Below, one piece after another: positions 9,901 to 22,034 of a stretch of DNA of 64,000 nucleotides; the stretch's first letter is position 1, and every line of letters starts with the position of its first letter. Under the pieces are notes generated by a model, which searched no databases, was not told where the DNA came from, and worked only from the letters and a program-made list of their open reading frames with translations. Both the position numbers and the translations under genes were made by a program. The DNA is from Cristatella mucedo (taxonomy: Eukaryota; Bryozoa; Phylactolaemata; Cristatellidae): assembly GCA_009760855.2 (NCBI GenBank), contig WPIO01000005.1, positions 1,668,501-1,732,500 of the forward strand, in the 5' to 3' direction.

Positions 9901-11714
9901 TCTGCAAGACCTCAGCTATGGGGTTGAGTCATGCAGTGAGCTACGTTTATTTCCCTCTACAGCTCAAATGGCAATTATAATACTCGATAAATGAAGCTGT
10001 AATATCAGCTAGCCTTTAATTTTCTAGATGTCTTAGGTTCTGAACCTGAGCCCTCTGGGCCCGAAGACCGGCTGCTTACATCTGGCACAAGGTACCCAAA
10101 TAATGCATGCTGTATCGTGAGGTGCTTAGGAGTAAAATACCAGGACCAGTATTTTGAATTTTATAAGATCGTGAGAAGGACTAATATTATTGCTACAGCA
10201 TCTTGAAGAAACACAGGGGAATCCTCGCGCAGACACATAAGCTCAGTAGCAGAAGATGGCCCGACACGTGCATACGTGCACGCTCTCGCACACACACAAG
10301 CGCTTGTTCACTGAACACGTACATTCGTAATAGCCCGACCGAGGAGTTGCTTCTTTAAACCAGTGGCTTTTTCTGTGTCATCAGTGTAAATCTATTGACC
10401 GGACGTCCGATAACCTGCGATAGCAACCAGATTTTTTTCAATGTTTTTTCCAGCTAAAGCACACAGCTGGTTTGGAAAAATCCAATCCAATTTCAATATC
10501 AGTTGTGTTGCGCTTTTTCTAAACCGTGTGGCTATACCGAGGTCATCCATTCGCCTGCGAAAAGTGTGCTCCGTCAGTCCTCACATGCGACCGGCTGCGC
10601 GTCGCTCCCCCCGCAATACCAGAGCACTGTCGTCCAAGGTACGACAGTGCGCTGCATAGCAGACGAACCGGCGCGTCGTCTCGCCTCGCCCGAGAGTTCG
10701 TTCCCAGGGTGCCCTGCGAACAGCGTACGAGAGGGAAGCGTGGAATAACGCGGGCACTTAATGAAAGTAACGCGACAGCGGGCGTATGTTGCTTTCCGGT
10801 AGCCAGACGCTGCGTTTGGCTACGCCAGGACTTCACCGGTGGTCAGGATGAGCGAGTGCTTAGCGATGGAGACAGAGGCGGCGAGGCTTGAAGGATGAAT
10901 GCAGTAATGCGCTTTCAGAATTGCACGACGACGACGTTCCTTCGCTTTGCAGGTTGACGTGCGAGATATATCTCCAGTAGCATGCAAGATGCAGCGTTTT
11001 TTGCTCTACTTTGCCATGGATGCGTCTTCCACCATACTTGCCGCCATTTCCGCAGACAGATTCGTGGCAATATGGTTGCCTCATCAAAGGAAATCCTTTA
11101 CCTTACGCCGAGCTTCGCTCGTAGTCACTGGTCTAATGCTGGCTTCAATTCTTTTCAATCTGCACGTATTTTGGACTCGGGGTGAGGTCGTTTCTTACAA
11201 CCCGAAAAAAAATCTGACGGAAACCAATTTCTGCGGTTACCCGAAACCGCAGTACCAGGACTATTGGGATATGTACGATGGCTGGGTGGCTCTCACCTAC
11301 TTCTGCCTGCTTCCGTTTACCGCGATGGCGACGCTCAACTCGCTCATCGTCTTCAAGCTGCGCGCGCAACGGTTGCTACTCGGATCCGCTCTGTCCCGCG
11401 ACGACTTCCGGCTCACCGTCATGCTGCTGTGCACGTCGCTCATATTCCTGTGCATAACGTCGCCAGCATCCGTATTTAATACCATCGAGGTGACTTTCGA
11501 TCGGGAGACGAAAACCCGTCTGAAGGTGGTGGATGCCTATTCGACTATGCTGCTGTATCTCAACCATGCCGTCAACTTTTATTTGTACGTGCTCACTGGG
11601 CGGGGCTTCCGGCGCGACGTGAAAACGTCTCTCCGCGTAATCTTCAGTAGATCCTTGCTGCCAGCCACGCCAGGTGGATGTTCGCAGGAGCACCGGACGA
11701 CTTCCGCCTTGTAG
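6924..11714 (+). CDS. Class A (rhodopsin-like) peptide-type GPCR, copy 2, two coding exons
   Basis: Coding exons 6924-7202 and 10953-11714 join in phase 0 (donor GGG|GTAAGT, acceptor CTTTGCAG|GTT) to give 346 residues. Exon 1 holds the N-terminus, TM1 (about 26-57, N47 = 1.50) and TM2 (about 62-90, LALAAMD with D75 = 2.50). Exon 2 holds C104 (3.25), TM3 ending in D128-R129-F130, TM4 (147-167, without the usual Trp), C187 in loop 2 as disulphide partner, glycosylation site N180, TM5 (204-228, P214), TM6 (245-269, P264), and TM7 with N301-F-Y-L-Y305 replacing NPxxY, then helix 8. C104 lies exactly 25 residues before R129, as in the family, which supports the splice junction. The ATG at 6924 is chosen because everything upstream in frame is simple repeat. 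The receptor should couple a peptide signal to G proteins at the plasma membrane; FMRFamide-receptor-like is a guess. The sister copy ends at 698. Confidence 0.9.
7457..7609 (-). repeat. SINE1 relic
   Basis: Minus-strand copy recognised by the tail (TTAATAGCCTCATTTCTATAGCG), the degraded body and a head with ACTCAAACCACG and ACCTTACCCTAGGCTGAGACC. It is strongly diverged from the copies at 46564 and 59197. Confidence 0.55.
8260..8462. repeat. Foldback element, ~70-bp inverted arms
   Basis: Arms at 8274-8343 and 8384-8453 are reverse complements with about two or three mismatches, separated by a 40-base spacer. Weaker complementarity extends outward (GGGCCTTA near 8260 with TTTAGGCC near 8462). 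This is the structure of a foldback/MITE-type element or a long-hairpin locus. It lies in the GPCR intron, so it would be transcribed as a long hairpin. Confidence 0.85.
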
Positions 11715-13050
11715 CGGGCGTCTCTGTCGGCAACCGCCGACGGCCAAGCGAGTTGTTGCCAGGCTGCAGCCGCAACGCCGCGGCGTGCTGCTTAGCTCTG
11801 AGCAGGAGAGCCCCAAGCCACTCTGCAGCCCTCCCGCCCTCGACACCTCGAGTTCCGTGGACCGGCAGCTGCACTCAGTTGGGCGAGATTTGTTGAATCG
11901 TCTATTGCCTCCACTGGATCTCCTTTCAGTACGATGGCACGCAACAATTTTCTTCGTCTCGGTCGAAATGAGCTCGGACGGAAGCGGTGCGGGTGGTGCC
12001 AGAGCCTCGCTGCCGTGCGGGTCGCGGTCGCTTCGACCGGAGGAGGGGGCGGGGAGGGTGATCACTTCTGTTCTCTCGCTGCTATTTCCGGTGCGCTCGC
12101 TCTGACATCTTGAGCCGCCGCCCCTGCGGCACCGCGCGACATTTGTCGCTCGCCGACATCGGCTCGCGTTACGCTCGACGGCACCGAGTCCTAACGCGCG
12201 CCCGATCGCATCGCGACGCGACGATCGCATCGTGACGTGCGACCGCGAGGTGCCAGAATGGCGACGGAAGACTGAAGAGCGAACGACGCCACGAATGGCG
12301 AGCTAACTTTCGCCAGCTAGTTCTCAGCAGTCAACGGCGGAGAAAAACACATCGCTTAGCTAGAAGTCTAGACCGAGACGCATTTTCATCGGCTGCCCAG
12401 CCATGTTCTTGCGTCGCTACTTCTGAGCCAGTCGACGCCACCGCCGCGCTTCGTGGGCGTGGCGATGAGCGGCTTTCCCGTTTTAACGCCGACCCTGCAC
12501 GCACGCATCCTTTTTTATGGCCAGCGCCTAGCTCCGACCGACGCAGTATTAGCTCCCAGCCGATGGGATAGACCGAGGCGCGCACGACGGCTGCAGCTAG
12601 GGATGCCGAGGTGAACTGGCCCGCTGAAAACGATCGCAGGAGAGGCGCTCGTTCAAAACTGCCCACGCGTGTTCCGCGTTGCGCTTCGTCGCATCGCCTG
12701 CACAGCGCCCCTCGCTACCTACCATGCGGCCGATAAAAATATGCATCGGCCCGGTAGGCCTGTTTCTAGTGGTTTTTCGCTTCCGCTGGCTGCGTTCGGC
12801 TCACGTTAGCCATCCTGCGGTGCGCCAGCGGTAACGGATGGCACGATGGACGCGGCCAAGGAATTTTGTGCGACGGATGGGCTCTTGAAAATTGCACGCA
12901 ATGGCTGCTCCAAAAGCTGATGCATTCTGCAAAGTTGAAATTATCTTAATTCTCTTTAACTGTTTGGTGCCTTCCTCACACCTTTTTTCACTTCGTCCAG
13001 ATCATTAGCTCAGGTGTCAGAGTGAGCGCGAGCGCGCGAGGGAGACTGAG
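11715..13050. other. GC-rich region downstream of GPCR copy 2
   Basis: CpG-rich to about 12870 with scattered GATCGCATCG words near 12200-12230. No splice-supported coding exon and no clear poly(A) signal near the stop. The minus-strand open frames here are antisense shadows of the receptor exon or of GC-rich sequence. Confidence 0.4.
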
Positions 13051-13520
<470 letters not shown>

Positions 13521-15349
13521 AGAGAGGCAGCACGGCAATCTAAAAGACCGTGGGCACACCATAATGCAGGTGCACCTCTGCTCTTTGCTAGCGCACATTC
13601 ACTCCAGAACGCGGACAGCTGAGCGCACAGACACGCACGAGGCGAGATTTGTTTTTGCGCCGCAGCCTCGCTCTCGTCCACTCGCGCAGCAACGCATTTC
13701 GCATCGCTCGCGATAGTTTTTCAACGCGAGCGATGCGAAGCTCCACCGCCGAGGATATTCCGGATATTGCAATGGACGTAAACAATTTGACTGTCATACT
13801 AAGAAAGTCCGGACGGCGACCTCGCTGGCCCGCGTCCCGCACAGCAAGGACGCTTGCTCTTGGCGCCATCGTAGCTTTTTATCGCCTCTCCGCCTCAAGA
13901 ACGGCTTCCGGAAGTGGCCAGCAGAGACCACAGCCAGCTAGCCATGAAGCTCAGGATTTGTAGGGGGGGGCGGTGACGAAATACTGACAGCAGCAATGAG
14001 CCGCCGAAAACCGCATGCGGCGCAAGCAGACAGACCGGCGAAACTTTCCCGGAAATGCACTGATTGCACTGACGGCATCGCCTCCACACAGGGTTCTGCT
14101 GGCTATTGCGCATGAGCGGCCGAGCTTCTCGGAGTCTGCCTTCGCGTTCCTGACGGAGAGGAGCGAAAGCAACCGGCCCAGCGGCTGCCCTGCGCGCTGA
14201 GCTGGCCGATAAACCGCGTTGCGTGCTAGACAGCACTAGCGCCCGGCTCAATAGACGATCGCACGTCATTCAACATCACTGCGCTAAGTATAGAGGAGCG
14301 ATTTAAAAAGAAGCGCAACGTCTGTATCTTACTTACTTCGCACTCATACAGCATTGTCGTACGAGTGACACGAGTTCTCCTAGATTCGCGCATTCATAAA
14401 TAAAATATAGGCTTTTATTAATCAATACGTTAAACCGTTACTGCTTATTCTCTCTAGTTGAATCCCTGCTGGACTAACGACCAGGTCAACATGGCTGAAC
14501 CTTTTCATTTCATGCTCTTTAATAAAGTAATTCAGCTACGAATGTCTAGTATCAGCAAGCGCTCTCAGCAACCGCTGCCAGGTCGTTGCTTTTTACCAGG
14601 GTATTGCTTTAAGTATTCTATTCGACGCACCGCCACCGCAGGCAGGAGTCGCAGTCGACCTATGCATACCTGCTAGCTGAAATTGTTTACGGCAGCGTGC
14701 GGATAAAATTGGACGTTTAGAGATCAGACGCCGTCTGCTGCTGGCGTGAAAGCGGGAAAGTTTCGACACGAGCGGAGCTGCTCTCCTAAACAGTTTTTTT
14801 CGGGCCCCACCCCGCTCTCAACCTCTCAGTCTTCGCGACCTCAAAACCCAACGATCTCGGTTTTCTCAGGCTCGACGTGCTCGACGCACGTGCCAAAACC
14901 AATTTGCGAAGCGCGCCTACCGAATGCGAGTACGTTCCAGTGGGTCCCTAGCTTTCTCGAGGCTTAATGACTTACGCTCAGTCTAGGCGGGGCTGCGTCA
15001 AAAAAGGGTACTTTTTCTACACTCCTCTGCACGACTAATAGACCTGTTGTGCAACAGCAGTGGCTCCGGAAGCGGCGGATGTTGTGAAGTCTCGCGGAGA
15101 CACATCACGGACGTGAGCGGTGAACGAGACTCGATCTATTTATTCCCACAGCAGGTACATTTACTAGCTGGCTGACTCATCGCAGATAGGGGGTTGCATC
15201 TGCGGTGGGCCACGTGCTTACATCAAAGGCTGCAGACGCTGCACCCAGTCAATTGCCCAACCATCTGTTGCAGATGGGGCATACTTCAATGGCCGACGCT
15301 GCAGCACTAATTACAATAGCAGGAGCAGCAGGCTCGCACGACAGACCGC
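13521..15349. other. No gene or repeat family recognised
   Basis: Moderately GC-rich to about 14200, more mixed afterwards. AATAAA occurs near 14398 but no coding exon precedes it. A short GCGAGCGATGCGAA inverted word pair lies at about 13700-13740. Confidence 0.3.
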
Positions 15350-18325
15350 CGCTAGATTTAGCTCTAATTGCGATACGTTCCCGTTACGTTTCCCGCTCGC
15401 TGAAGGACTTGCAGCGGCTTCCGGTTGAATGGCGAACGAGTCAGAGGGGTTCGACGAATTGCGGCAATCCACCGCAATCCACTCTATTTAGGCTAGCAAC
15501 GACAAGACGTAACCGTTTCAGAGCTCAAATTATTTGCTGATATTGTAGTACACATTCGAGTTTATCTGTCCACAAAATTTCATGTCGTTGCGCGCACGCG
15601 CACCTATGCAAATGAGCTTTGACGCCGGACGCCGGTACCGCAATCCACCGCAACCCATTCTAGTTCTCGTCAAATCCACCCCAAATCTGTTGCAAACAGC
15701 TCCAAAAAGTCTGGAATATAAAATTACTCTACATGCACAGTATACCCAGAAAACTTTGCGCGATTCCGCTCACGCGTTCTCACGAAGTCCACTGAAATAA
15801 GATTGCAGTGGCCCAGGCGAATACCGCAATCCGGTGCATTCCACCATGCAACGAAAGAAATCCTGATCGAAAAGCTTCTTTTTTGATTGCATATGACAGC
15901 ACACTCTGCGACAATTTTATTTAAAAAAAAATTCACTTGCATTGGCACTGCCGTTCTCGTGCCATTCGCTGCAATCGACTGCAGTAGCCCGGGCCAATAC
16001 CGCAAACCACTTCAATCCACAGAATCCACCGCATAAAAAATAGAAATACATTGCGCCGAGCTCCAGTTTTTATTGCATAATAAAGTGCACCGTGCTGTGT
16101 GCACAACCACGTAAAATAAGAAAAATTGTGCAACCTCGCACTGTGGCAACGGGCGGCAATCGCCTGAAATGACCTGGAAAACTACCGCAATCCACTCTAT
16201 TCCACTGCAAATCATCCTCAAATCACCATCGCGAAGCTCTAATTGACATTGTATATAGGACTACACTCAGTTCAAAGTGCATCCACTAAATGTCGCTCCA
16301 TTGTGCTCACCGTTCTCATGCAATGAATTGCAATCGACTGCAACGACCCGGTCCAATACGGCAATCCACATCAATCCGCCGAAATCCGCTGCAATCTGCT
16401 ACACAGCGACCAGAACGCGTACACTAGAAGCTCTAATTATGATTGCACGCTTCTCTACTCTTCGGTTTATGTGTACTCGCACCTTCACTGTAGTTGCCTC
16501 GGCCATTCTGCAGCAATGCACTGCAATCGACTGCAACTGCCTGGGCCAGTACGCCAATGTACCGAACCCGCCGAAAAAAGACCAGAATACGTACACTTTA
16601 AGCTCAAATTGTGATTGCACGTTGCTCTAATTTTTTATTATTGTGTAATCCCACAATTTAACTACAATCGCCTCGATCACTCGGCAGCAATGCACTGCAA
16701 TTGACTGCAATGGCCCGGGCCAATAACTCAATTTGCTGCAATCTGATTCAAAATGCCCTGAAATCGGTTTCGCAATGCTTCAATTTGTAATGCGTGTTAC
16801 AAAGCACACTGGTTAAAGTCAACCACATCATTTTAAGCAATTGCGCTTCTACAATATCGGGCAATGCATTGCAATCTACGGCAACGGCTCGGCTCGAAGC
16901 AGCAATCCACTACAATCCATGGCAAGTTGACACTAATTTGGCTGCACAAAGTGCCGATTGTCATCGCATTTCACATTTCTCTTTGTGCTAAAAGTAAAAT
17001 AGTAGGAATTTCAAGCTATTTTGCAAGTTAATTGTCAACAATACACGGCAATTGACAGCAATTGCAGGGACCAATACCGAAATCCTTGGCAAATTGACGA
17101 GAAATCGGCTGCACCAAGCTCCAATTCTCATTCCACGTAACATCTCTCTGCGTGCACACATACTTTAAACCAGCTCTGACCGTTCAATCTTGGGCAATGC
17201 ATGGCAGCTGACGGTAATGGCCCGGGCAAATACGGCAATCCATTATGGTCCATCGCAAATCACTGAAAAGTGACTGGGCCAAGATCAAATATATCTTACC
17301 TGTCACAGCCCACTGTGTTGAAAGTGCAATCAAATTCTTTCAATCAATCGCGCACGTACAATCGTGAGCAATGAACGGCAACCGACAGCAACGTCCCGGG
17401 CAAAAAACCCCAATTCTCGGCGAATTGAAGAGAAATTGGCATCGCGAAAGCCTCAATTGTCGTTACATATAACATCCCGCTGTGTCAAAGTAAAACCGTG
17501 GAACTTTCAAGATGCCTTTATTGGTAACTGTCAGCAATGCACGGCAATCAATAACAATGGTTGGGGCCAATAGAGAAATCCGTGGAAAATTGACAAGATT
17601 GGCTGCAATAAACTGCAACTCTCATTCCACGTAACATGCACCCGTGTGCGTGCATAGTTTTCATCCGTTGTGCGCTTTCAATCAACGGCAATGCACGGCA
17701 ATCGACGGCAATGGCCCGGGGAAATACGCCAATCCATAACGGACACTTAAAAATGCACCGACAGTTGCTGAGAGAAGCTCCAACCTTTCTTGCGTTTTGC
17801 ACTATACTGCATTAAAAGTGCTGCCACATCCTTTTATGCAATCGACAAAGCCACAATCGAGGGCAATGCATGGCAGTCGAAGGCAATGGCCGGTTCTCTG
17901 CAGCAATTTGTTTCAAATTTGCTTGAAAATGGCTGTTTGAATTTGTAATTATCCTACTACATAACGCTAACTGTGGGCGCACATGCTGTTCTTTTTCGCG
18001 TTCAACCATGCATTTCGCGTTCAACCTTGGGCAATCCATGGCAATCGACGGCAGTTTCCCGAGACAATACAGCAATCTATGATTGTTTGCTACAATTACA
18101 AAATCTTGAACGTACATGCGAGGGCAATGCACGACAACGGCCTGGGAAAATTCGGAAATCTATAATGGTCCATTAAAAATAGACTGGACACTGCTGGGCG
18201 ACGCTCCAATTTATATTTCTTGTTCGTGTACAATCTAGATTTGGTGCACGTGGAAATTCCATCGATACGGCCAGCTCTCGGTCACTGCATTGCAATTAAC
18301 GGCAAAGGCCCGAATCGAACCCGAA
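15350..18325. repeat. Diverged satellite array, ~170-bp monomers
   Basis: A core like GCAATCGACGGCAATGGCCC followed by GGGCCAATACGGCAATCC recurs near 15803, 15971, 16145, 16330, 16516, 16696, 16870, 17050, 17205, 17378, 17540, 17698, 17872, 18041 and 18292. Spacing is 155-186 bases. A second conserved box, AAGCTCCAATTGTCATTGCA-like, lies between cores. Within units a 10-12-base GCAATCNAC word recurs. The first units (15350-15800) are the most worn. Confidence 0.88.
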
Positions 18326-19350
18326 TCAGAGTTGGCGGGCAGCAGTGGCGGGGGGGGTGGGCTTTAGTGACCCCGTCTCCCCCGACTCCAGAAGGCTACC
18401 CGAAAATGACGCATGGTCGCAGGTGCTCCGCCGATCGGGTGCGCTTTAGCTCGTTCCTTGAAGCCCCCCTGCGGCCCCTCGCGGATGGCTACCGGGCTTT
18501 CGGTAAGGAAAGAACGGGCTTCGGGCGAAGAGGTTCGAGCCGCTCAGCCGAGAGGCGCGCGCTTTTGGCGCGAACTTTCAAGGCGGTTGACCCACGGGAG
18601 GTTGCCAGCTTTTCACCTGTAGACTGAAGCGTACCGGCGAACATTTGCACGCGAATTTCAAGAGAGTGTCAAATAAAGACGCATCTGCTCTGCTTAGCTT
18701 TCCCGTCACCCTAGTGAACCTATCTTGTTTTGTGTTCCAAGTACGATTTCCGCAAGGAAACCGTGCTAAACCAAGTGCATGCTACTGGCCGGAGGTCTTA
18801 CTAACCGGCGGCCATAAGTGTAGTCATATTTTCTTTAGCATTCTGGCATAAGCGTGATGCGTTTTTTGCTTCTATTTGCTTGATACCGTGCATTTCCCAA
18901 AAAACCCACGGGTATTGATTCTCTTGTAACGAGTTTTAAAGTACGTGGGTAGAGATAGCGTTATCTCAGGGCACTAATCAACTGAACTACTATCATAATT
19001 ATCATAATTATTATCATCATAAAAAAGCACACATAAGCCTAACGCTGAACAAGGCTCAGCCGCAATGACACATCTACTAGTAGACCATTGCTAACAGATA
19101 GCGATAGCATTGAAAGAGTAGCTTCCTCAGCTCGGACTCGTTTAGCCGATTTGAGCAAAACGCTCGGCGACGACAAGCTGACTACATAGCTTTGACCTCG
19201 GCCAGCCATTCCTCGCCTAGTTCTCCTTAATGGAGCAGGCACGTTGTCTGTTCGTGAAAAATTGCGCGAAAATTCAATATCGAAATTAAAATCCAAAGAT
19301 TTACCCGTACAGATGCGCAAAGCTCACTTGCAGAGAGTTTAAGCCAAAAA
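18326..19350. other. No gene recognised
   Basis: GC-rich to about 18630 with a GGGGGGG run at 18351-18357, then AT-richer sequence with a short ATCATAATTATTATCATCAT stretch at 18992-19020. No splice-supported exon. Confidence 0.3.
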
Positions 19351-19351
19351 T

Positions 19352-19433
19352 CCCTTGCTAAGACTTGCTAAGACTTGCTAAGACTTGCTAAGACTTGCTA
19401 AGACTTGCTAAGACTTGCTAAGACCTTAAGCTA
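19352..19433. repeat. 10-bp tandem repeat (AGACTTGCTA)n
   Basis: At least six perfect consecutive copies of AGACTTGCTA from 19361 to 19420, flanked by partial copies (CCTTGCTA before, AGACCTTAAGCTAAGAC after). Confidence 0.95.
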
Positions 19434-19777
19434 AGACTGCTTGAGCTAAGACAGTGACTTGTTCCTGATATCCGACTCTTCATTGTTATTCTTTTCACTG
19501 CGATGTAATCTCAAGCGTTTAAATACGTCATAAAATTAAGCATCGATCGTAAACGTGTCCATCACTGTCTCATAATTGATTGCTAAATGTTCAATTTCAA
19601 CTTGGAGCGCACGTTTTAGCAAGATAAGGAAATTAGGAAACGATCTCCGCTAACATGTTTGCCATGACTCATCGTAGCAGAGCCGTTACATCAGTATCAA
19701 TACAAGGATTATCGCATAGGGAAACCGTGACGTTGGCAAATTTTGTTTATGGACGGGCTCGCATTCAAAATAATATA

Positions 19778-20222
19778 CCGTATTTTATCATGTATAAGCC
19801 CCTCGGTTTATAACCCCCCCACCAATTTTTAGCTAATTACAATCTTTTTTATCAATAACTGAATGAACTGAACTATATCAAGGCTAAAAATAATCACTCA
19901 TGTCACTTTCACTATCCCCTGCATCAGGAATGGTGATGATACCATCTACATTGTCCTCCTTCATATCTCAGGCTTGGAATTAGGTGGAAACTTCGTTATC
20001 GTCATTATCGTCGCCACATTCTTCCTAGACTGCGCCATCTTCAGTTCCACTCATTGCATTTGAAATGCCACAAATGCATTCAAATACCGGAAATTCAATC
20101 AAAGCAGTACTACTCTATTTGGCACAATGTTGAAGAAAAAAGTGAGCTATCAAATATAAACCCCCCCATTGTTCATTATCTGGCCCGCAAATTTTGAAAA
20201 AAGTATACAACCTAAAATGCGG
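19778..20222 (-). mobile_element. pogo/Tigger-like DNA transposon relic, TA target site
   Basis: Flanked by TA on both sides (19776-19777 and 20223-20224). The ends are inverted: CCGTATTTTATCATGTATAA at the left, and reverse complement CCGCATTTTAGGTTGTATAC at the right. On the minus strand the interior reads as a decayed transposase C-terminus: CGISNAMSGTEDGA, then an acidic tail with ESDMSDYF before a stop (about 19885-20085). A C.ISNA.DGTED motif plus an acidic end is typical of pogo/Tigger transposases. Only the 3' end of the gene remains, with stops, so it is a deletion derivative. Confidence 0.75.
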
Positions 20223-20814
20223 TATGTGGGTGAGGCAAAACGGAGCTATCGTAACGGTGCCCCGTAGGCGTGCAAGGAAAGGTCAATTTCCGCAGGTGAT
20301 TATTATTTTTAAGAGATGTAATACTACTAGAGGTTCTAAATAGGAAACAATGTTAAGACGTTTCTGCATGGGCATGCCGATGCACTTTGCTAGTGAGAGA
20401 TGTAAATTCCCGTTTCAGTTGAGGTCTAACAAGTCAATTGACTACGGCGCGTGAACGTTTCGGTGCTTTAAGTAAACCAAATTGGAGTTTCAATATATAC
20501 AGTGGCCAAAGAACCCATGTGTGCAGCTTCGCATAGTTGCATCAAGGCTGCAACTGCAAGTCGCTAGCCGTGATTCCAATATATTGGTACTAATAAGGCA
20601 TTCACAAAGCACCCATCCGGAGCTAAATCGCATTCTAGGCACTGTATATGTTTTAAAGCACATGTAGATATATTTCAAAGATAAAACTGTTACAACCAGG
20701 CACAGTAGGCTGCTACCTCGTCATTTCAAGATTTAATGTCGAGCTTCGTACGCAACTAAAAGGCCCGAATAAATGACACCATCTTTCAGGCTCAACCCTC
20801 AAAAATAAATCAGT
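20223..20814. other. No gene or repeat family recognised
   Basis: Unremarkable AT-leaning sequence between the pogo-like relic and a LINE A copy; no supported exon. Confidence 0.3.
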
Positions 20815-21402
20815 TAATGCGAAACTCAGCAGGTAGGCTCATCTGTCGCGAGCGTCGCAGCTGCCACATCACACCACTTCTCGCCGACCTGCACTGGCTC
20901 CCAATCAAGAAGCGCACACACTTCAAGGTGCTGTCATTTACTTTTAGGTCCCTCCATTCTCTGGCTCCGGTCTACCTATGAGAACTACTTCCCCATCAAG
21001 CGAAGGATCGTAAAGCCAATTTCTGATTCGAATCGTGTAGCCGTACCTCGTACGAGCCACAAAACCATTGGAGACCAGGCCTTTAGTTTGCAGGCTGCCA
21101 AAGCCTGGAACTCACTACCGACGCACGTCACAACGTCCCCCTGAACATGACGACATTTAAAAGGAATCTTTAAACGCACCTTTTTATTACAGCATTTGGT
21201 GGGTCTTTGTGGTCTGTCTTTCGTGTACACGTACCTGCTGATGCTTGCTGACGCTTGCTGCTCGGTGTGCCTGCTGCTTGCGGATGTAACCACCAAATAT
21301 TTGATAATGTTTTATATGCAGCATCTGTAGATTGCCTAGAGAGAGATTCGGTTCTCTGAGGGCACTACGCAAACGCATTACTCTTATTAGTGCTATTATA
21401 AA
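20815..21402 (+). repeat. LINE A copy, 5'-truncated
   Basis: Plus-strand C-terminal ORF remnant (LLADLHWLPIK..., FRSLHSLAP-type, 20860-21180), the 3' UTR, then the hairpin with TGCCTAGAGAGAGATTCGGTTCTCTGAGGGCA near 21340 and a short ATT-like tail. Frames are broken. Confidence 0.8.
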
Positions 21403-22034
21403 TTCGCAGCCAAAGAGACTAGAAAGAGGCGACTGATACGGGTCGTCAGCAACTATCAAATACTTCCAACACCAAATGTTTCAAACGTGTGTGCGGCTTT
21501 CACGTTCTGAAAGAAATAGGCATCAAAAACAGTTCTCGCAGTTCGGTGCTAGTTTTAGCCGATAGCAGACGACTACTGGTGATACGTGAACCTTGCGGCA
21601 CGGCCGCTAGCGACTTTTAGGTGGTGCTTTAATAATACACGTAGTTATGGCGATAGTAGCAGGATCGTGGCAGCTACGAAGAGCGCTCATACCTTAACAT
21701 AAAAGTCCGTAATCAAAACATAAACAAGTTCATTTGACAGAAACTGGGGGTACGGAGGGGGAGTTACTACAGGCGTCCAACGACGGCCAAGATGTACACC
21801 GAGAGATCCATGGCCTAGAGCTCAAATGCCGACTGTCTATCTCAGAGCTCATCGGATTTTATGCGGCCTCGGCCATATACTCTCCCATAATCTGTCCCTA
21901 GCTTTACAATTCAGTAACCACGAATGAATGTTATTAGTCATAATCCGACTGGCCTAGCCAACCTCACGCCAGGAAGATTCAGCACGATTAGCGTTCCCAC
22001 AAATGTGGCCACACAGGAGAAACTCACCAGGACA
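21403..22034. other. No gene recognised
   Basis: Unique-looking sequence between two LINE A copies; no supported exon or known motif. Confidence 0.3.

Larger units (their letters stand above)
7203..10952 (+). other. Intron of GPCR copy 2
   Basis: 3750-base intron from GTAAGT to TTTGCAG. It holds a SINE1 relic (7457-7609) and a large foldback (8260-8462). The rest (7610-8259 and 8463-10952) shows no recognisable gene. A GC-rich part at about 9270-9500 has a nine-G run at 9371-9379 and CCGCCG words. Confidence 0.8.

Noticed and set aside
11376-12230. 284-codon minus-strand frame
   Set aside because: Antisense to the conserved receptor exon; the antisense reading of the copy-1 exon is open in the same way.
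15350-18325. CRISPR-like array
   Set aside because: Repeat and spacer are not separable; units are diverged tandem satellite monomers in eukaryotic DNA.
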